A stretch of 64,000 bases of DNA, taken from Xestospongia muta. Taxonomy: Eukaryota; Porifera; Demospongiae; Haplosclerida; Petrosiidae. Where the stretch lies: NCBI GenBank assembly GCA_963693285.1, contig OY848930.1, positions 186,001 through 250,000 on the forward strand, written 5' to 3'. Positions 26,336 to 47,500 of this stretch are shown one piece after another; within the stretch, counting starts at the first letter, position 1; the number at the start of each line of letters is the position of its first letter. The position numbers and the translations under genes are program-made. Below the pieces are notes generated by a model, which saw only the letters and a program-made list of their open reading frames with translations, had not been told where the DNA came from and ran no database searches.

Positions 26336-27359
26336 CAGCGTAAAAATGCTCAGATCAACCAATTAATGAAGAATCATGAGAAAGCATTTAGTGATATCAA
26401 GAACTATTACAATGATATTACTTTAAACAATCTAGCTCTCATTAATTCCCTTAAAGTAAGCTACAGAGAGTCACAGTTAATATCATACACAGCATAGGAA
26501 CAAGTAGAAACTATGAAGAAAGATCAAGAAAGATTGGAGAAACAGCTTTCAGAGACACAAGCAGAGAAGAGAAGACTGCAGGAACCATTACAGAAGGTCA
26601 TAGATATCCTTATTGTCTTAAATAATGGAGTTCAGTATTTTATTGTATAGGCACGAGAGGAATTGCTTGAATTACAAAAGAAATTGTCAAGTTATGAGCG
26701 TGACAAAGTCTCTCTTCAAGTAAGTTCATAAAATATCTAGTATAGTAACAAAGTGCAAAGTATTCTAATATTATATTTCATATTCTATTATAGAATGCTA
26801 AAGCTCAACTAAAAGTCCAAGGATCTGAGCTGAAGAGTCTACATTGGGAGCATGAAGTATTAGGACAGCGATTTACACAGGTATACTAAATTAAAAAACC
26901 CTGTTATTGTCTCTGTTAATTCTCTATTAAGCAGTATATTTAAATGCATTATTTTTATGCTGTATTTTAGATTCAAAAAGAACGAGATGAATTGTACAGT
27001 CGTTTTGTGTCAGCCATTCATGAAGTGCAACAAAAAAGTGGATTCAAAAATTTACTTCTTGAAAAGAAGCTCACAGCACTAGCAGATACTTTGGAAAAGA
27101 AGGTAAAAATAACTGATTATTAATGTAATTAATGTATTATTACAGGAGGCTCAATTGAATGAGGTGCTAGCTGCTTCCAATCTTGATCCATCAGCGTTGA
27201 CTATGGTGACTAGAAAACTTGAGGTACAAGGTTACACATAGCATCCTCAAAACATACTCTTTCTCTCCCTATTTCTCAGGATGTCTTGGACTCCAAAAAT
27301 GGTGCTATCCGTGATCTACAATATGAACTAGCTCGAGTTTGCAAGGTACATTTACTAAT

Positions 27360-27435
<76 letters not shown>

Positions 27436-27591
27436 GTAAAGGCTCATAACGATCTTATCAAAACCTATGAAGCTAAACTCTCAAGTTTTGGAGTCCCTGT
27501 TGAAGAATTGGGTTTCAAACCTCTGCAAAGTACAGTGGCTGGTCAGACTTTGGGTCAAGGACCAGCTGGTCTGGTAGCATCACCTTCATGA
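25311..27591 (+). CDS. GAS8: Dynein regulatory complex subunit 4 / growth arrest-specific 8
   Basis: Coiled-coil subunit of the nexin-dynein regulatory complex of motile cilia. The start codon at 25311-25313 is alone in its exon. Exon 2 is [10 protein letters not shown] and similar, a Lys/Gly tract seen at the start of DRC4 proteins. The body is almost entirely coiled coil: [50 protein letters not shown] segment ([20 protein letters not shown]); [20 protein letters not shown]. The C-terminus [16 protein letters not shown] is typical of GAS8. About 14 introns of 40-100 bp interrupt it. One acceptor has a (TC)16 tract, and another intron is a (TTA)n run. It indicates a ciliated organism. Confidence 0.92.
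26301..26332 (+). repeat. (TC)16 polypyrimidine tract in a GAS8 intron
   Basis: A pure TC run sits 3 bp before the acceptor CAG of the exon starting [10 protein letters not shown]. Confidence 0.9.
27363..27435 (+). repeat. (ATT)n trinucleotide run in the last GAS8 intron
   Basis: About 24 ATT units fill the intron up to the acceptor GTAAAG. A tyrosine-rich open frame through it is not coding. Confidence 0.9.
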
Positions 27592-28812
27592 GTACATGAC
27601 TTGTGAAGAGAATGTCCCTGTAATATATTGTTAATGACTGTGCAGTGTATTTTGTTATTAAAAATGGCAAATAAGTATCATTATTAATTTCATGATATTA
27701 AAGTATGGGTTTCTTTGAAGACTACTTATTTAGACATTTTCCTTCTAAACCTTAAATTTGTATGGATGCATCCTAACATTCTATATTTACATTTAAAAAC
27801 TGACCAGTTTTATTGACATTTCTTCCCAGAAATTTAAATAGTTTTAAAATTTATAAAAATTTCTTTCCAATAATTTAAATAGAAAATTTATTTAAAAAGT
27901 CGTGTTGCCCAAACGATGAATTCTTTTTGGTTTTTTTACAGACTTTAACAACATTTCTAAGCACAAACAATTATTCTACTTAACAAGGACCTATATAGCT
28001 ATCATCATAAAAAATTTGAAGCAATTTCATTTTTTTGCCATTTTTGGCTCGAGACCATGGACTATAGTCCATGGTCTCGAGCCAAAAATTGAGAATTTGG
28101 TCCACGTCACAAAATCACTTGAATTTTTTTATGAAGTTAGCTATATAGGTCCTTGTTAAGTGACATTAGTATTACTGCTCTAAAATGTTGCATTATCCTT
28201 TTAAAAATGTTTATATAATGCCCTTTGTTCTACTAGTAAATGTACATGTAAATAAATTCGTTTCATTTTTTTACGGACTTTAAAGAATGAAATCACTTCA
28301 AATTTTTTGTGATGATAGCTATATAGGTACTTGTTAAGTGACATTAGTATTACTGCTCTAAAATGTTGTATTACATTTTTAAAAATGTTTTTATAATGCC
28401 CTTTGTTCTACTAGTAAATATACATACTTTTAACAACATTTCTGAGCACAAACAATTATATTTAACAAGGACCTATATAGCTATCATCATAAAAAATTGA
28501 AGTGATTTCACTACCTATCAAATGCAAGTCTAATAATTATGACTCAATGCCTACATCAATGACTATTATTATAGCTGTTTTAGTCAATACTGCTAAAGTC
28601 TTGCTATACATTACTTTGTTCAAATCTGTTAATGTATATATATATTCATAATAGGGATTATACCCAATACAATACATATACTGGCTGACTTAAAAATAAA
28701 CTGTACAATATTGCAGCAAAGAAAAAGCATAAAAATAATGTTAAAAAAACTAAAACAGCAATAAAATATGATGCAATAATTACTTAATTGTTATAAAACA
28801 AACTCGTGAATT
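27592..28812. other. Repeat-rich convergent spacer after GAS8
   Basis: It has no coding exon. It contains the palindromic repeat array (27943-28505) and AT-rich sequence, bordered by the mucolipin tail copy. Confidence 0.6.
27943..28505. mobile_element. Palindromic MITE-like repeat array: copy 3 plus two partial copies
   Basis: Copy 3 (about 27943-28253) is complete, with the 50-bp perfect palindrome at 28040-28089. A copy lacking its left half and palindrome follows (about 28276-28426). After it comes a left-end fragment (28427-28505, with CTGAGCACAAACAATTATAT). Together with the tandem pair in RABGGTA this shows head-to-tail arrangement of units of about 340 bp. Confidence 0.8.
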
Positions 28813-29245
28813 TCAAGATGTACTTGTACTACCTTCAGGCATAGTGTCTCTATCTTCAGATATAGAGTTTCTATTCTCAGGTACTATGTTCAAAACAAGT
28901 GATGGATCTACATATCTTTGGGAGAAAGCAACTTTCTTAATTCATCAAACCTAAGTTGCTTACTGATCAATTTTTCCATCAGCACGATTCTGCAATGAAT
29001 CACCTCCATCTGTTAATGGTCCTGAGAAAACAAACTTCCGAACTTCATCAGCTGTAGCACTTTCCTCCTTGTACAAAAATACATCAAAAAATACATTGCT
29101 ATGTATAAAATGGATTAATTTTTAAAATATCGGATTTACAGTTCATTCCTAAATAATCTTACCTTTGATGAATTTTCATAGACTTTGATCATCAAGTGAG
29201 TAAATTTATTAGAAGGAGTTGGGTTAGAGCAATTTTGATCACTCT
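28813..29245 (-). pseudogene. Extra mucolipin C-terminal exon set (duplicate tail or alternative 3' exons)
   Basis: Three exons on the minus strand, 29163-29245, 28964-29067 and 28813-28915, parallel the last part of the adjacent mucolipin gene. FTHLMIKVYENSSK corresponds to FTSLVKAAYDTSI. DEVRKFVFSGPLTDGGDSLQ corresponds to NEVHRFVFSGPLTPNGAALR. YVDPSLVLN corresponds to YVDPALILS. The last intron has the same position and phase 2 in both. Most of the last transmembrane helix is missing from this copy, so it cannot be a full channel by itself. It may be a truncated tandem duplicate, or alternative terminal exons of mucolipin; the phases would allow that. It ends in its own TGA stop with an unrelated acidic tail. 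Confidence 0.6.
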
Positions 29246-29649
29246 CTAAAAATGTAATACAATATTTTACAGCAGTCTTATAATAAGATACTGTATACAA
29301 CATTAATAGTTATGATGCATATGATTTATTGCACTATTGCAGTATAAATTACCTTGGCTCATCTCAGTCTTCTTTATCAATATGTAGAGCTCTTATTTGC
29401 TACTCCATAACAGCCAACACCCACTTGTTTTATGAATAAAATTAAGTAGTGTTAATTAATGTAAAAAATTTATATCATTTTAATTAGAAATGTAAAAATA
29501 TTTAAACATGATTCATAATCCACCCACTTGTTTATTAATTCATTTATTAACCAAATTACATAATGCAGATATAATGATAATAACAATCTTTTCAATAAAA
29601 CAGGTTGTGTTAAAAAGAGACATGATAAATTGTGATTTCATGAAAGTAT

Positions 29650-32406
29650 TTAATCTAAATCGCCAATAGATTGCTTGCGACGTCTGCTTCTTCTGGAGAG
29701 AATTAGGGCAGGATCAACATATCTAGAAACACTATTCCATCATTTAAAATCAGTAAGGTAATAACTAACTTTTCAACGTAAGTAACATCTCGAAGTGCAG
29801 CTCCATTTGGTGTTAAAGGACCAGAAAATACAAACCTATGGACTTCATTTATTGTAGCTCTATCTACCATCTGAAAATAAATGAATAAAGTGAAAAAATA
29901 GATCAATAAAAAGATGAATCATAGCATAAATGGACAGACAATTATTAAAATGGACACTCACAATGGATGTATCATAGGCTGCTTTGACAAGTGAAGTAAA
30001 CAGATTGAGTACAGCATAAATAAATAAAAAACAAAACGAATAGACAAATATTCGACTGTAAACATAAATAGCTAAATTATCAGATGTAAACGCTCTGAAC
30101 ACAAGCCATATACTATCTCCATTAATCAAAGAAAACAAAATCTCCACAGAATTACTCAAGTTACCAAACTAATGACAAGAAAGACACATTTATTATACAA
30201 ATAGTACCACATATACCATTTCTCCACTATATGGTCCAAATACTACTAGACCACAGAGAGCGAATGCAAAATATAGCAATGAAGTACATATCATAAACTT
30301 GATCAGTTTAGGAGATGCTGCACTTAAAGTACGAGTCAGTGTCTATAAATAAAATTTAATAATTACAGATAACGAATAGGGACATCCTCTTTACATTGAG
30401 TTGCTTGAAGAAACTGAAGTATCGTAGCATAGCACCAGATTGTATTATAAGTGTTGAGCCTAGTAGAATCCGTACACTGACTGGATGTATGATTACCTAA
30501 AACATGGTAACCATAGTAACAATCATGTGACTAGAGCTAAGTAATTGACAAGTGCTTACATTATATTGCAAGAGTATTTTTAGAAGGGACCCTGTAATTA
30601 AGAAGACATCACTAAATGACGTAAAGAGATGCCATGTAGAAAACAAATATCTTCTCTCCCACCAGCTCAAGTGAATTCTTAATTTACAGTGATAAAACTC
30701 ACCCATAGCCTAATATAATTATGAGGATATAAGGTGGAACATCCCCTCTTACCTTGCCGAGGGTATAACCCCTGTGGTATGAATGTAATGTAAAAGTAAT
30801 AGAGATAATACACATAATGGTAACTATAACATCAAGTATCGTGAGAGATGACGTAAAAATTATTGAAGACTCTACAGAAAAAGGTAAATAATTATTAATA
30901 AAAGATCTTCTAATTCTCTTACTAGTACTGGATAAAACTTGTCCATTGCATGACAATCTTTTGACATTATTTGTTAAGAAATATTCTAATTTCCCGTTGT
31001 GAGCTTCATTAGAGTATATTAACTGAACAGGTGGAGGAGATTAGAACATCAACACATCAAAGAATACATTGAAAAAACATAAGTAATAACATCAAAAGAA
31101 AACACCCAGTACAGTAACTTATACCAGTAAAAATATCAGGATAGATTGATCAAATATTTAAATTCGTAGTAACATTAGTACCAGTCTCATATTAAGTGCG
31201 TTACCTTCACATTAAAGAGGAAACATTCAGGGGCTGACCCAACAATTGTCTCTGTAATGTGGATACTTCTAATAGAGAACACTAAATCAAGCGAGATCAA
31301 TCTATGGATAACATCAGTTACATCAAATGTAGAACATAGTTACCAAATATGGTCAACATTACCTATTAAAGGACGTATCTAAACCATTGGTTTCTAATTG
31401 TTCTAGTATAGAAATATTCTCAGATGAGTTAACTTGGAATGTTGCTACATAATGTGTTTATCAAAACAATGTATGTAAATATATATATATGTTCTTACTT
31501 GTGATGATTGTGGAGTCAAAGATAAAAGTATTACATGATGGTTCTAGATCAGCCATTTTATATTGTCTCAATAAAACTTGTACTGGTAGTATATCTCCAT
31601 TACTATCTAGCTTATAACCATATCCACCTAGTGTTAAGTTAGGTAGCTGGTAATACTAGAGGAGACAATACTCATTTTACAGTACAATGAAATGCATTAT
31701 ATATTAATTATCTTATAATAAATTACCCTATTAACAGCAAAGGTGATTTCCTCGATAACTTCACTTTGAGTATACGCATTATAAGACCCTGATATTTTCT
31801 GTGATGATTTAATAAATAATTTTTCAAAAATATGTTGACTTTTGTAGAAATAGACTGAGCGTTCATTTTGTATTGTATATGTGAACAATATCACCTAATA
31901 ATGAATTGTTAATTACAAATTAGCAAGGGGCAATTCCATTACTTGAAGAATTAGAAAAATTGTTTTAATAATTTGCAAGACAAGTTTGTACGGGACAAGT
32001 CGTTCTACTCTCCATCGTTTGAGAGGATTACAAATATGAAAATATAATGAGGCTTTTAATTCAAGTTCATTTCGAGAAAGATCTTGAAGATTTAAGCGAG
32101 ATTTCAATCTGGTCAGTTTCTCTCTATTGCCTCCACTATCATCAGAGCTAAAACTATTTGATGTGACAAAAACAGAGTCAGTTGATCGTCTAAAAGAGCC
32201 GGAATAAAAATATTAATATAATATAATAGATAGAAATTGCAAAGAATTTCATACCTTCTTTCAGTAACATCTTCAGCAAACGAAACAGCACTAGTCAGAT
32301 ATTGTAATCGTCCATTTTTACCTTTTTGAATACCATCCTTTTCCTCTTTCTCTCCCAAATCCTCAAGTTCAACAACATTTGTAATATCACTGTCTTGTCT
32401 ATCCAT
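29650..32406 (-). CDS. Mucolipin-type TRP channel (TRPML)
   Basis: Endolysosomal cation channel of the TRP superfamily. The start at 32406 gives MDRQDSDITNVVELEDLGEK, a cytosolic leader. The next exon has LKASLYFHICNPLKRWRVER then LVPYKLVLQIIKTIFLILQ, the mucolipin pre-S1 and S1 pattern. A large luminal domain follows (YQLPNLTLGGYGYKLDSNGD; DSTIITS). After it come S2-S4 with RIHLSWWERRYLFSTWHLFT and SDVFLITGSLLKILL. The S5 region is PKLIKFMICTSLLYFAFALC. The pore helix and filter are ILFSLINGDSIWLVF, where mammals have SLINGDD. S6 is SFCFLFIYAVLNLFTSLVKA. The C-terminus YVDPALILSRRSRRRKQSIG is basic. The ATG is 193 bp from SUPT16H, head to head. About a dozen introns; some borders are approximate. 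Confidence 0.88.
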
Positions 32407-32526
32407 GTTTTGACACGAGAGAGGAGTAAACCCCTTTTATTATTGAAAGTTTTGAAGCGTGGAAGCACGTGTTCAAATTATAATAAATTATTAATTATGC
32501 CCCACCCACTTAATTGAGTCCGCGTA

Positions 32527-32537
32527 TTTGGCGGGAA
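32527..32537. promoter_or_regulatory. E2F-type site between mucolipin and SUPT16H
   Basis: TTTGGCGGGAA matches the E2F consensus (TTTSGCGG, GGCGGGAA). It lies 63 bp upstream of the SUPT16H ATG in a divergent promoter. Confidence 0.55.
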
Positions 32538-32599
32538 GAAAGCCTCGTGTCCAACATAGAGAGGGTGAACTTAGTCAATTCATTTGTCTCGTCCTAAAG

Positions 32600-39834
<7,235 letters not shown>

Positions 39835-40299
39835 CCAACCCCTGTCATTAAAACAAACTCATGTACTATTAAAATGTCTTGTCATTATAAATTAATGATT
39901 TCATAGTTGGATCTCAATGGCTGCTCGTAAATTCTAGTATATTTCACGTATATTGTCCGTTTCATTTACAAGAGTATAGTTAAAATCAATTCTTGATATC
40001 ATCACAGTACCACACAGTACAGGTGTCATCAACCTCTCTCTAGTCTGCAGATAAAATGGTTGCACTTTAGAGTGACCATGTGCTCCTTTGAGAGAGAAAG
40101 TAAAGCAATTAATAGAACATACAACACGAAATTATAACTAATAATTATGTTTATTTTTTGTCTTTTTCTTTTTTTTTCTTTTCGTTTCTTTTTTTCGTAT
40201 CTTTTTTTCTCAGGTGAATGGTGAATAAAGCAATGTAACTAACGTAGTGGGTGTGGTTATCCATTGTCCAGGTGATAATCACATAACAGCTATAACTCC
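39835..40299. other. Convergent spacer, SUPT16H and PABPN1 3' ends
   Basis: 465 bp, AT-rich, with a T-rich stretch around 40145-40210. No coding signal. Confidence 0.5.
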
Positions 40300-41457
40300 T
40301 CAATAAGGTGCATACCAGTTTGTTTTAGCCCGCCCACTGAAATTAAAAAAAACATTAAAATGTTTATAAATCAAACTTATTATCTCATACCGGAATCCTC
40401 GGCCACGCCCTCTAATAGGCATCATAGCTACATACCCACCCATATATGGGTTGAATCCCATCATCATTCCTCTCATGCCACGCCCACGTCCTCGACCACG
40501 CCCTCTACTAGTAGCTGACATTCCAGGTCTATTAGTTCTTTTAGCGATAACCTAAACAATGATAATTTAAATACAATTAAAAAATAATTAAATACCTTTA
40601 TTTGACGCCCCCGAAATAATGATTCATCTAATTCTACAGCTGCTTTCACTGAATCAGCATCTGTAAATTCTACATATGCAAATCTACATACAAAAAATCA
40701 TTTTTATATAATTAATAGGGACATACCCTTTTGGATGTCCTGTGTATTTATCACAAAGTATTGTTACTCTGTTAATGGCACCACAACCATTGAAATGTTG
40801 ACCTAGCTCTTCTGCAGTTGCTTGATAATCCACCTGCAATTAACAATAATTAATAGGAGAATGGTTACAATAAGACAACTCACATTTCCAACATATACTG
40901 ATCGAGCATCAGACTCCATTTTTTCTTCCATTGTGGGAAAAGCAGCAGCACCAGCTGCAATAACACAATCATCTATATACAAACGATAAAGTAGGTGTGG
41001 TCTCACCTGCCTTTCCTCCCATTAACTCCTTTTCAACTTCTCCTTGCATCTCCTTTAACTTTTCAGCTTCTTCCTCCATTTCTTTAACTCGAGCTTTAAT
41101 TGCCTCAATTTCCTAACAAAAAGTCAGTAACATAGCAACTTAGTGACACACAAGAGTTAATATTAAGTGTGAAATGAGAATATAACTTTTAATGTACTCT
41201 TCACAATATAATGCATTGTTACATTACAATGCTATAATGTGTACCGGATCTTCTATTTGGACACCCTCTTTTGATTCGTCTTGATCTAACAGGCTTATTT
41301 CACCATCAACATCACCCTCACCATCTTGGTCACCATTTTCCTCTTCACCGACTCCAAGAGCACTATCTAGTAGTGAACTCTCGTCTGGGTCTGTCTCCTT
41401 TGAGTTGGTTACCTCCTCAAGTAAGTCTACAGAAGATTGGTGTTGTATGGTGGACAT
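40300..41457 (-). CDS. PABPN1: Nuclear poly(A)-binding protein
   Basis: Binds growing poly(A) tails in the nucleus and stimulates poly(A) polymerase. The ATG at 41457 gives [20 protein letters not shown] with an acidic N-terminus (no alanine expansion). A coiled-coil segment follows ([20 protein letters not shown]). Then come [20 protein letters not shown] and the RRM: RNP2 SVYVGNVDY, and RNP1 GHPKGFAYVEF. Next is [20 protein letters not shown]. The C-terminus is RG-rich with [12 protein letters not shown] and ends [11 protein letters not shown], like human ATSWYSPY. Exons are short. It is head to head with the Aurora kinase, 123 bp apart, around an NRF-1-type site. Confidence 0.95.
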
Positions 41458-41515
41458 GGTTGAATTCAGTATCACGTGTAGGACCTTTATGATATAAATG
41501 TGATATATCAAATTT

Positions 41516-41530
41516 ACTGCGCATGCGCAG
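41516..41530. promoter_or_regulatory. NRF-1-type palindrome between PABPN1 and Aurora kinase
   Basis: ACTGCGCATGCGCAG contains the perfect palindrome CTGCGCATGCGCAG. It is almost the same 16-mer as in the TMEM208/FAU promoter. Confidence 0.7.
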
Positions 41531-41580
41531 AACGATTTTGGTGGTCAATTTCAAAAGAGTGACTCTCTGGGCACAGACCA

Positions 41581-43244
<1,664 letters not shown>

Positions 43245-43813
43245 GGGGTGTGGTCTTTGTTGAATCTCCACCCACATTTAATTCATGTTCTCAAATTTGT
43301 ATTGTCTTATGTATAGACCTACCTGTTGAATGTATCTATTGTTTGTTGTTACACTTGTTTTAAATACAAACTGCACATGTAGTGCTCTATAGCTAGTATT
43401 TCTTACACTAATATATTACTATAATATTTCTTTATATACAAGTTTATTAGTAAAAGAATAAGTCAATAGAAATAGCTGCTGACATGATTTTTGCTCAAAA
43501 TTATGACAGGTGAGCCTAGGGTTATGTATCTATTCCATCTCTCAAAGAAATAGGAACTGGTTACATGTGACCAGGATGGTAAATCCCTCTATTTTCATGC
43601 ACTCCTCCTATATATACAAGTCTATAAATTGTTTTATGGTCAATGACAGTATTGATACCAGTATTAATGATAATAACACTATTGTTTTATTGGTCAATGA
43701 CAGTATTGGTACTAGTATTAGTCGATAATAACACTATTGTTGAAGGTGAGATATCAATGATTAATAGCACAAAGAATTATACAAAGTGGGAGCAAAATAA
43801 TTTATTTCCATTG
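43245..43813. other. Convergent spacer, Aurora kinase and FAM210
   Basis: It has no coding frame beyond the two 3' ends. A tandem duplication is present at 43628-43737. Confidence 0.5.
43628..43737. repeat. Tandem duplication of about 55 bp
   Basis: The unit with GTCAATGACAGTATTG and GATAATAACACTATTG occurs twice, with a few substitutions. Confidence 0.8.
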
Positions 43814-44524
43814 TTAACTGATGTTTTTAGATTGTGGTGGTGGTTTCATGATACCACGTGCTCTCAGATACCTCACAATAAAAGGAACTGAAGTCACGGT
43901 AACAGTAGCTCTAATTGGTAGTGTAATCTTATAAACAATATAAGAAACGGCAAATGTTGATGCAGTTTTATATCTGCTTGCATCAATATTGAAATATTTT
44001 AAGAAATTCTCCACATCCACACCACTAAAAAATTATAATATTTATTTTAAATGGGAAGGGCAATGACACCCCCACACTTAATTAGAATATACACAAAATT
44101 AGTTGAGTGGGTGGTGTCTTCACTTACGATCTCACTATAAGGTAGCAGGTACTTAGGACACACAGAGACATCCCTGTATGAAACAGGATTGCTACCACAC
44201 CGTATTCCCGTATAATTCTCTTCAAATTTCCACGACTCTCCTGTCTTTTTGATAGCTTCTTGCTTTCACCTTCATCAGTACTGTACCAATGTACATGTAG
44301 ATTGGAATATGGCTGTAATGCATGCTGATGAGATGAGAGAAATATTGTAGGACTGAGACTCGTATCTCCATTCCTACATTGCCAATGTAGAATAGGACTG
44401 AGACTTCTTGCATTAACTCTGCAATATAATGCTCTACAATTAAAAAGTTTATTGTTTTATTTATTTAATAAACGTCATCAAACCTCAGTCTAATGACTCC
44501 AAAAGCCCTTACTGTGACAGCCAT
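43814..44524 (-). CDS. FAM210 (DUF1279) mitochondrial membrane protein
   Basis: The start at 44524 gives MAVTVRAFGVIRLRALYCRV, an Arg-rich, acid-free N-terminus that looks like a mitochondrial presequence. The middle part is NLKRIIREYGVVAILFHTGM then SLCVLSTCYLIVRSGVDVEN, matching the FAM210B pattern YGTVGVSFHIGISLISLG and VVSSGVD. The last exon has ASTFAVSYIVYKITLPIRAT, VTSVPFIVRYLRARGIMKPP and ends QSKNIS. Two hydrophobic helices are visible. FAM210 proteins act in mitochondrial translation and membrane organisation. The ATG is only 75 bp from the POLA2 start (44600), or 18 bp if POLA2 begins at 44543. Confidence 0.85.
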
Positions 44525-44567
44525 CTGCACATGAAGTAAGTTATGGGCGTGGTCAGACCACACCTTC

Positions 44568-44579
44568 TTTGGCGGGAAA
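44568..44579. promoter_or_regulatory. E2F site at the POLA2 start
   Basis: TTTGGCGGGAAA is a full E2F consensus, 20 bp upstream of the POLA2 ATG at 44600. A replication gene is a classic E2F target. Confidence 0.7.
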
Positions 44580-44599
44580 TTGATAAATTTTTGCACGAG

Positions 44600-47500
44600 A
44601 TGGATGAATTAAGAGGAGAATTGGAAACTTTGGGCATTGTTATAAAACAAGAGAGTTTTCTTGAAAAATGTAAGACTTTTAAATTCATTGTTCTTTATTT
44701 CTTTTCAGTATGGGAGTTAGGTCAACGACATGAGATGTCTCCAGAAGACTTAGCTAATGAGTGGTTTTCTTTTTCGTTTTCCAACAACAAGTGTCAATTA
44801 AGTATCCCAAACATAGAGCGATTTACATCTCAGGTAACAGAATAGCCACACCAATTACTATCTAACTCTACCATTTAGATGAAAAAGGCTCAACAAACTC
44901 CATCTCGTAACTCTACCTCTCGTCCACAAACCACACCCACTCAACGACACAGTGATATAGTGTATACTAAAGAAAGTTTACATTTATTATTGTAAGTATT
45001 AATGTCTCTCTCTTTATTACTTTGTTTCTCCATAGCGACACAAATATCAAAGAAGAAGAGGAGGATGACTCAACTGATCTTATGAGTGCTTATGGAGGAC
45101 AACCATCAAAACAAACAGTATATGACTCAATTATTTTATGATGTCATTATGATGTCATTTTAGAGGGGTACTAAAAGGACTGTAAATTCTCCTGTCACTC
45201 CAGTCTCCAAACTGAGACACATACCTAAAATTCCAAACCCAGACAACCAATCTCCTAATGATTCAATGTAAGTTTTACTTGTTTTAATAAATTGTACTAC
45301 CTTTCATTAGAACTGAGACACCAGCCACAAAATATGACCTTCGGCAAAATAGAGGCAAGGTTGTATGTTCATATAACGAATCTGTTCTTGATAAATGGGT
45401 GAGGTCAACTAGTATAACACAAGTGGACATCTATAATGCAGAATCAGCATTTACTCGAGTTTCTCGTCACATGTATCAGATACCATCACAAAAAAGAATG
45501 GGTAGGCCGATCACTTCTTGACTATCATATGACCATTGGTATTGAAACTATAGTGCTTGTGAACCATTTAGAAGAACTAGGTCAGAAGATATGTGAGTTT
45601 AATAAACTACCCGATCTTAGTAACATTAGTTCCCTAGCAACTGCTACCACGGTAACAAAGTTCTAATCGTTCAGTAATTAATTTTAATTATAGGAACCAT
45701 CGATATTTGTGGGTCGAATAGCATGTGAGGGAGAAGGTCGTATTAATCCTTCCTCGTGCATCTTGGAAGGGGTGGAGTCTTTTCAATTAAGTCTGAGACA
45801 TAGATTAGCAAGGGTAATGCTCCATATTCCGGACACACTCCCACCTTGTTCTCTATTCCCTGGACAGGTAAATATTATACTGATATGTTATAATGTCAAC
45901 TGGTACTATAGTAGTTTGTCTACTACTAGTTAAATGTATGCTATCAATTTGTCTAAGATTACAAAGCAATTTCTCAAACTAAATACGATTCCTTTCATGT
46001 TCTTTATTGACGGTAACTGTGACTATCAGTCCATCATTACTACATAGTAACTAAATTATCCAGTCTTACTTACTAATTACTTTACTTAATAAGGAGACTT
46101 AAAAAATAATAAATCCATAGGAGGTTAGGACAACATCTGTATATTACTGAGCAGACATGTTATTGTGTATATGTAATAGTCATACCTTATATGGTGTTGT
46201 ACAACGTGTGGTAAGTTCTCGGTATTGTATAACATGTAGTAACATGTTTTTCAGTGAATTCACTATATTCTTAGCTAACTAATATTAATGTATTATTTAT
46301 TACAGGTGGTAGTTGTCGAGGGTACTTTAGATCATAGTCTTATTTTGACACCGACTAAAATTTATGATGAGGTCAGAAGGTCATGTATATGTTGAATTAT
46401 ACACATTATAATATAGGGTGCTATCCCTTTGTCCCCATCAAGAAAAACTGGAATGGAAATAGGAGGTAAAATTTATGCCTCGTTTCACCTTCTCCCTCCC
46501 TTTTTCACACACTCCCTGGTTAGGTTTATCCGGTATAATAGCTGCTGGTCCATTTACGGTTACAGATAATTTACGTATGGCCCCACTTTATGATTTATTA
46601 TCTATCATATCAAATGAGAAACCTCATATATTACTATTAGTAAGTTGTAAGTGATGTTAGTTCTCACCATTAACTTCATCAAAACCTTATAATATTGTTA
46701 TAATTGAATTATTTATCATCTCATGTTTTTCTCTATAGTTAGGACCTTTTATAGATGTTGGCCACTCAGCAATAAAGGTTAGGGAAGTTTAGTCAGTATG
46801 TTGTATACGTTGAGATAGTGGGAAAGAATATTGTCTGAGTTGTATTAGTTATGTGTGCTGACATAACATTGTTTCTTGAACAGGACCAAAGCTTCCATAC
46901 AAGTTTTGAAGTGTTTTTTGTAAAGGAAATTCTTAAGCCAATATTTGATGAATGTCAAAAGTAAATGAGTTTTCAGTACTTGTGATTCCTTAATATCCAT
47001 CAGTTCGTCCTTTCACGATGTATCTATCAATATCCATTCATCCATTGGTTCACCTATATATCTATCTATCAATACCCATTCATCCATAGGTTCACCTATA
47101 TATCTATCTATCAATATCCATTCATCCATAGGTTCACCTATATATCTATCTATCAATATCCATTCATCCATTGGTTCACCTATATATCTATCTATCAATA
47201 TCCATTCATCCATAGGTTCACCTATATATCTATCTATCAATATCCATTCATCCATTGGTTCACCTATATATCTATCTATCAATATCCATTCATCCATTGC
47301 CTCATCTATATATCTATCTATCAATACCCATTCATCCATTATCTCTCCATATCCTTAGATCCAATACACGTGTTGTAGTGGTTCCATCTCAAAAGGACAT
47401 ATGTCACCCTTGGATGGTATTTCCTCAACCACCTTTCTCATTTACAGATCACAATGTAAGGATGTGACTTCAAAGAAATATTATGCTGTGTTTTAATGTA

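Noticed and set aside
27286..27591. Tyrosine-rich extension in the last GAS8 region
   Set aside because: The (ATT)n run is intronic; the flanking exons join as [14 protein letters not shown].
32528..32599. Upstream extension of SUPT16H in the same frame
   Set aside because: It starts at a non-ATG codon and covers the E2F site; the family start fits the ATG at 32600.
47013..47339. Minus-strand open frame of 14-residue repeats; also looked CRISPR-like
   Set aside because: It is a 42-bp intronic minisatellite without unique spacers, in an animal genome.
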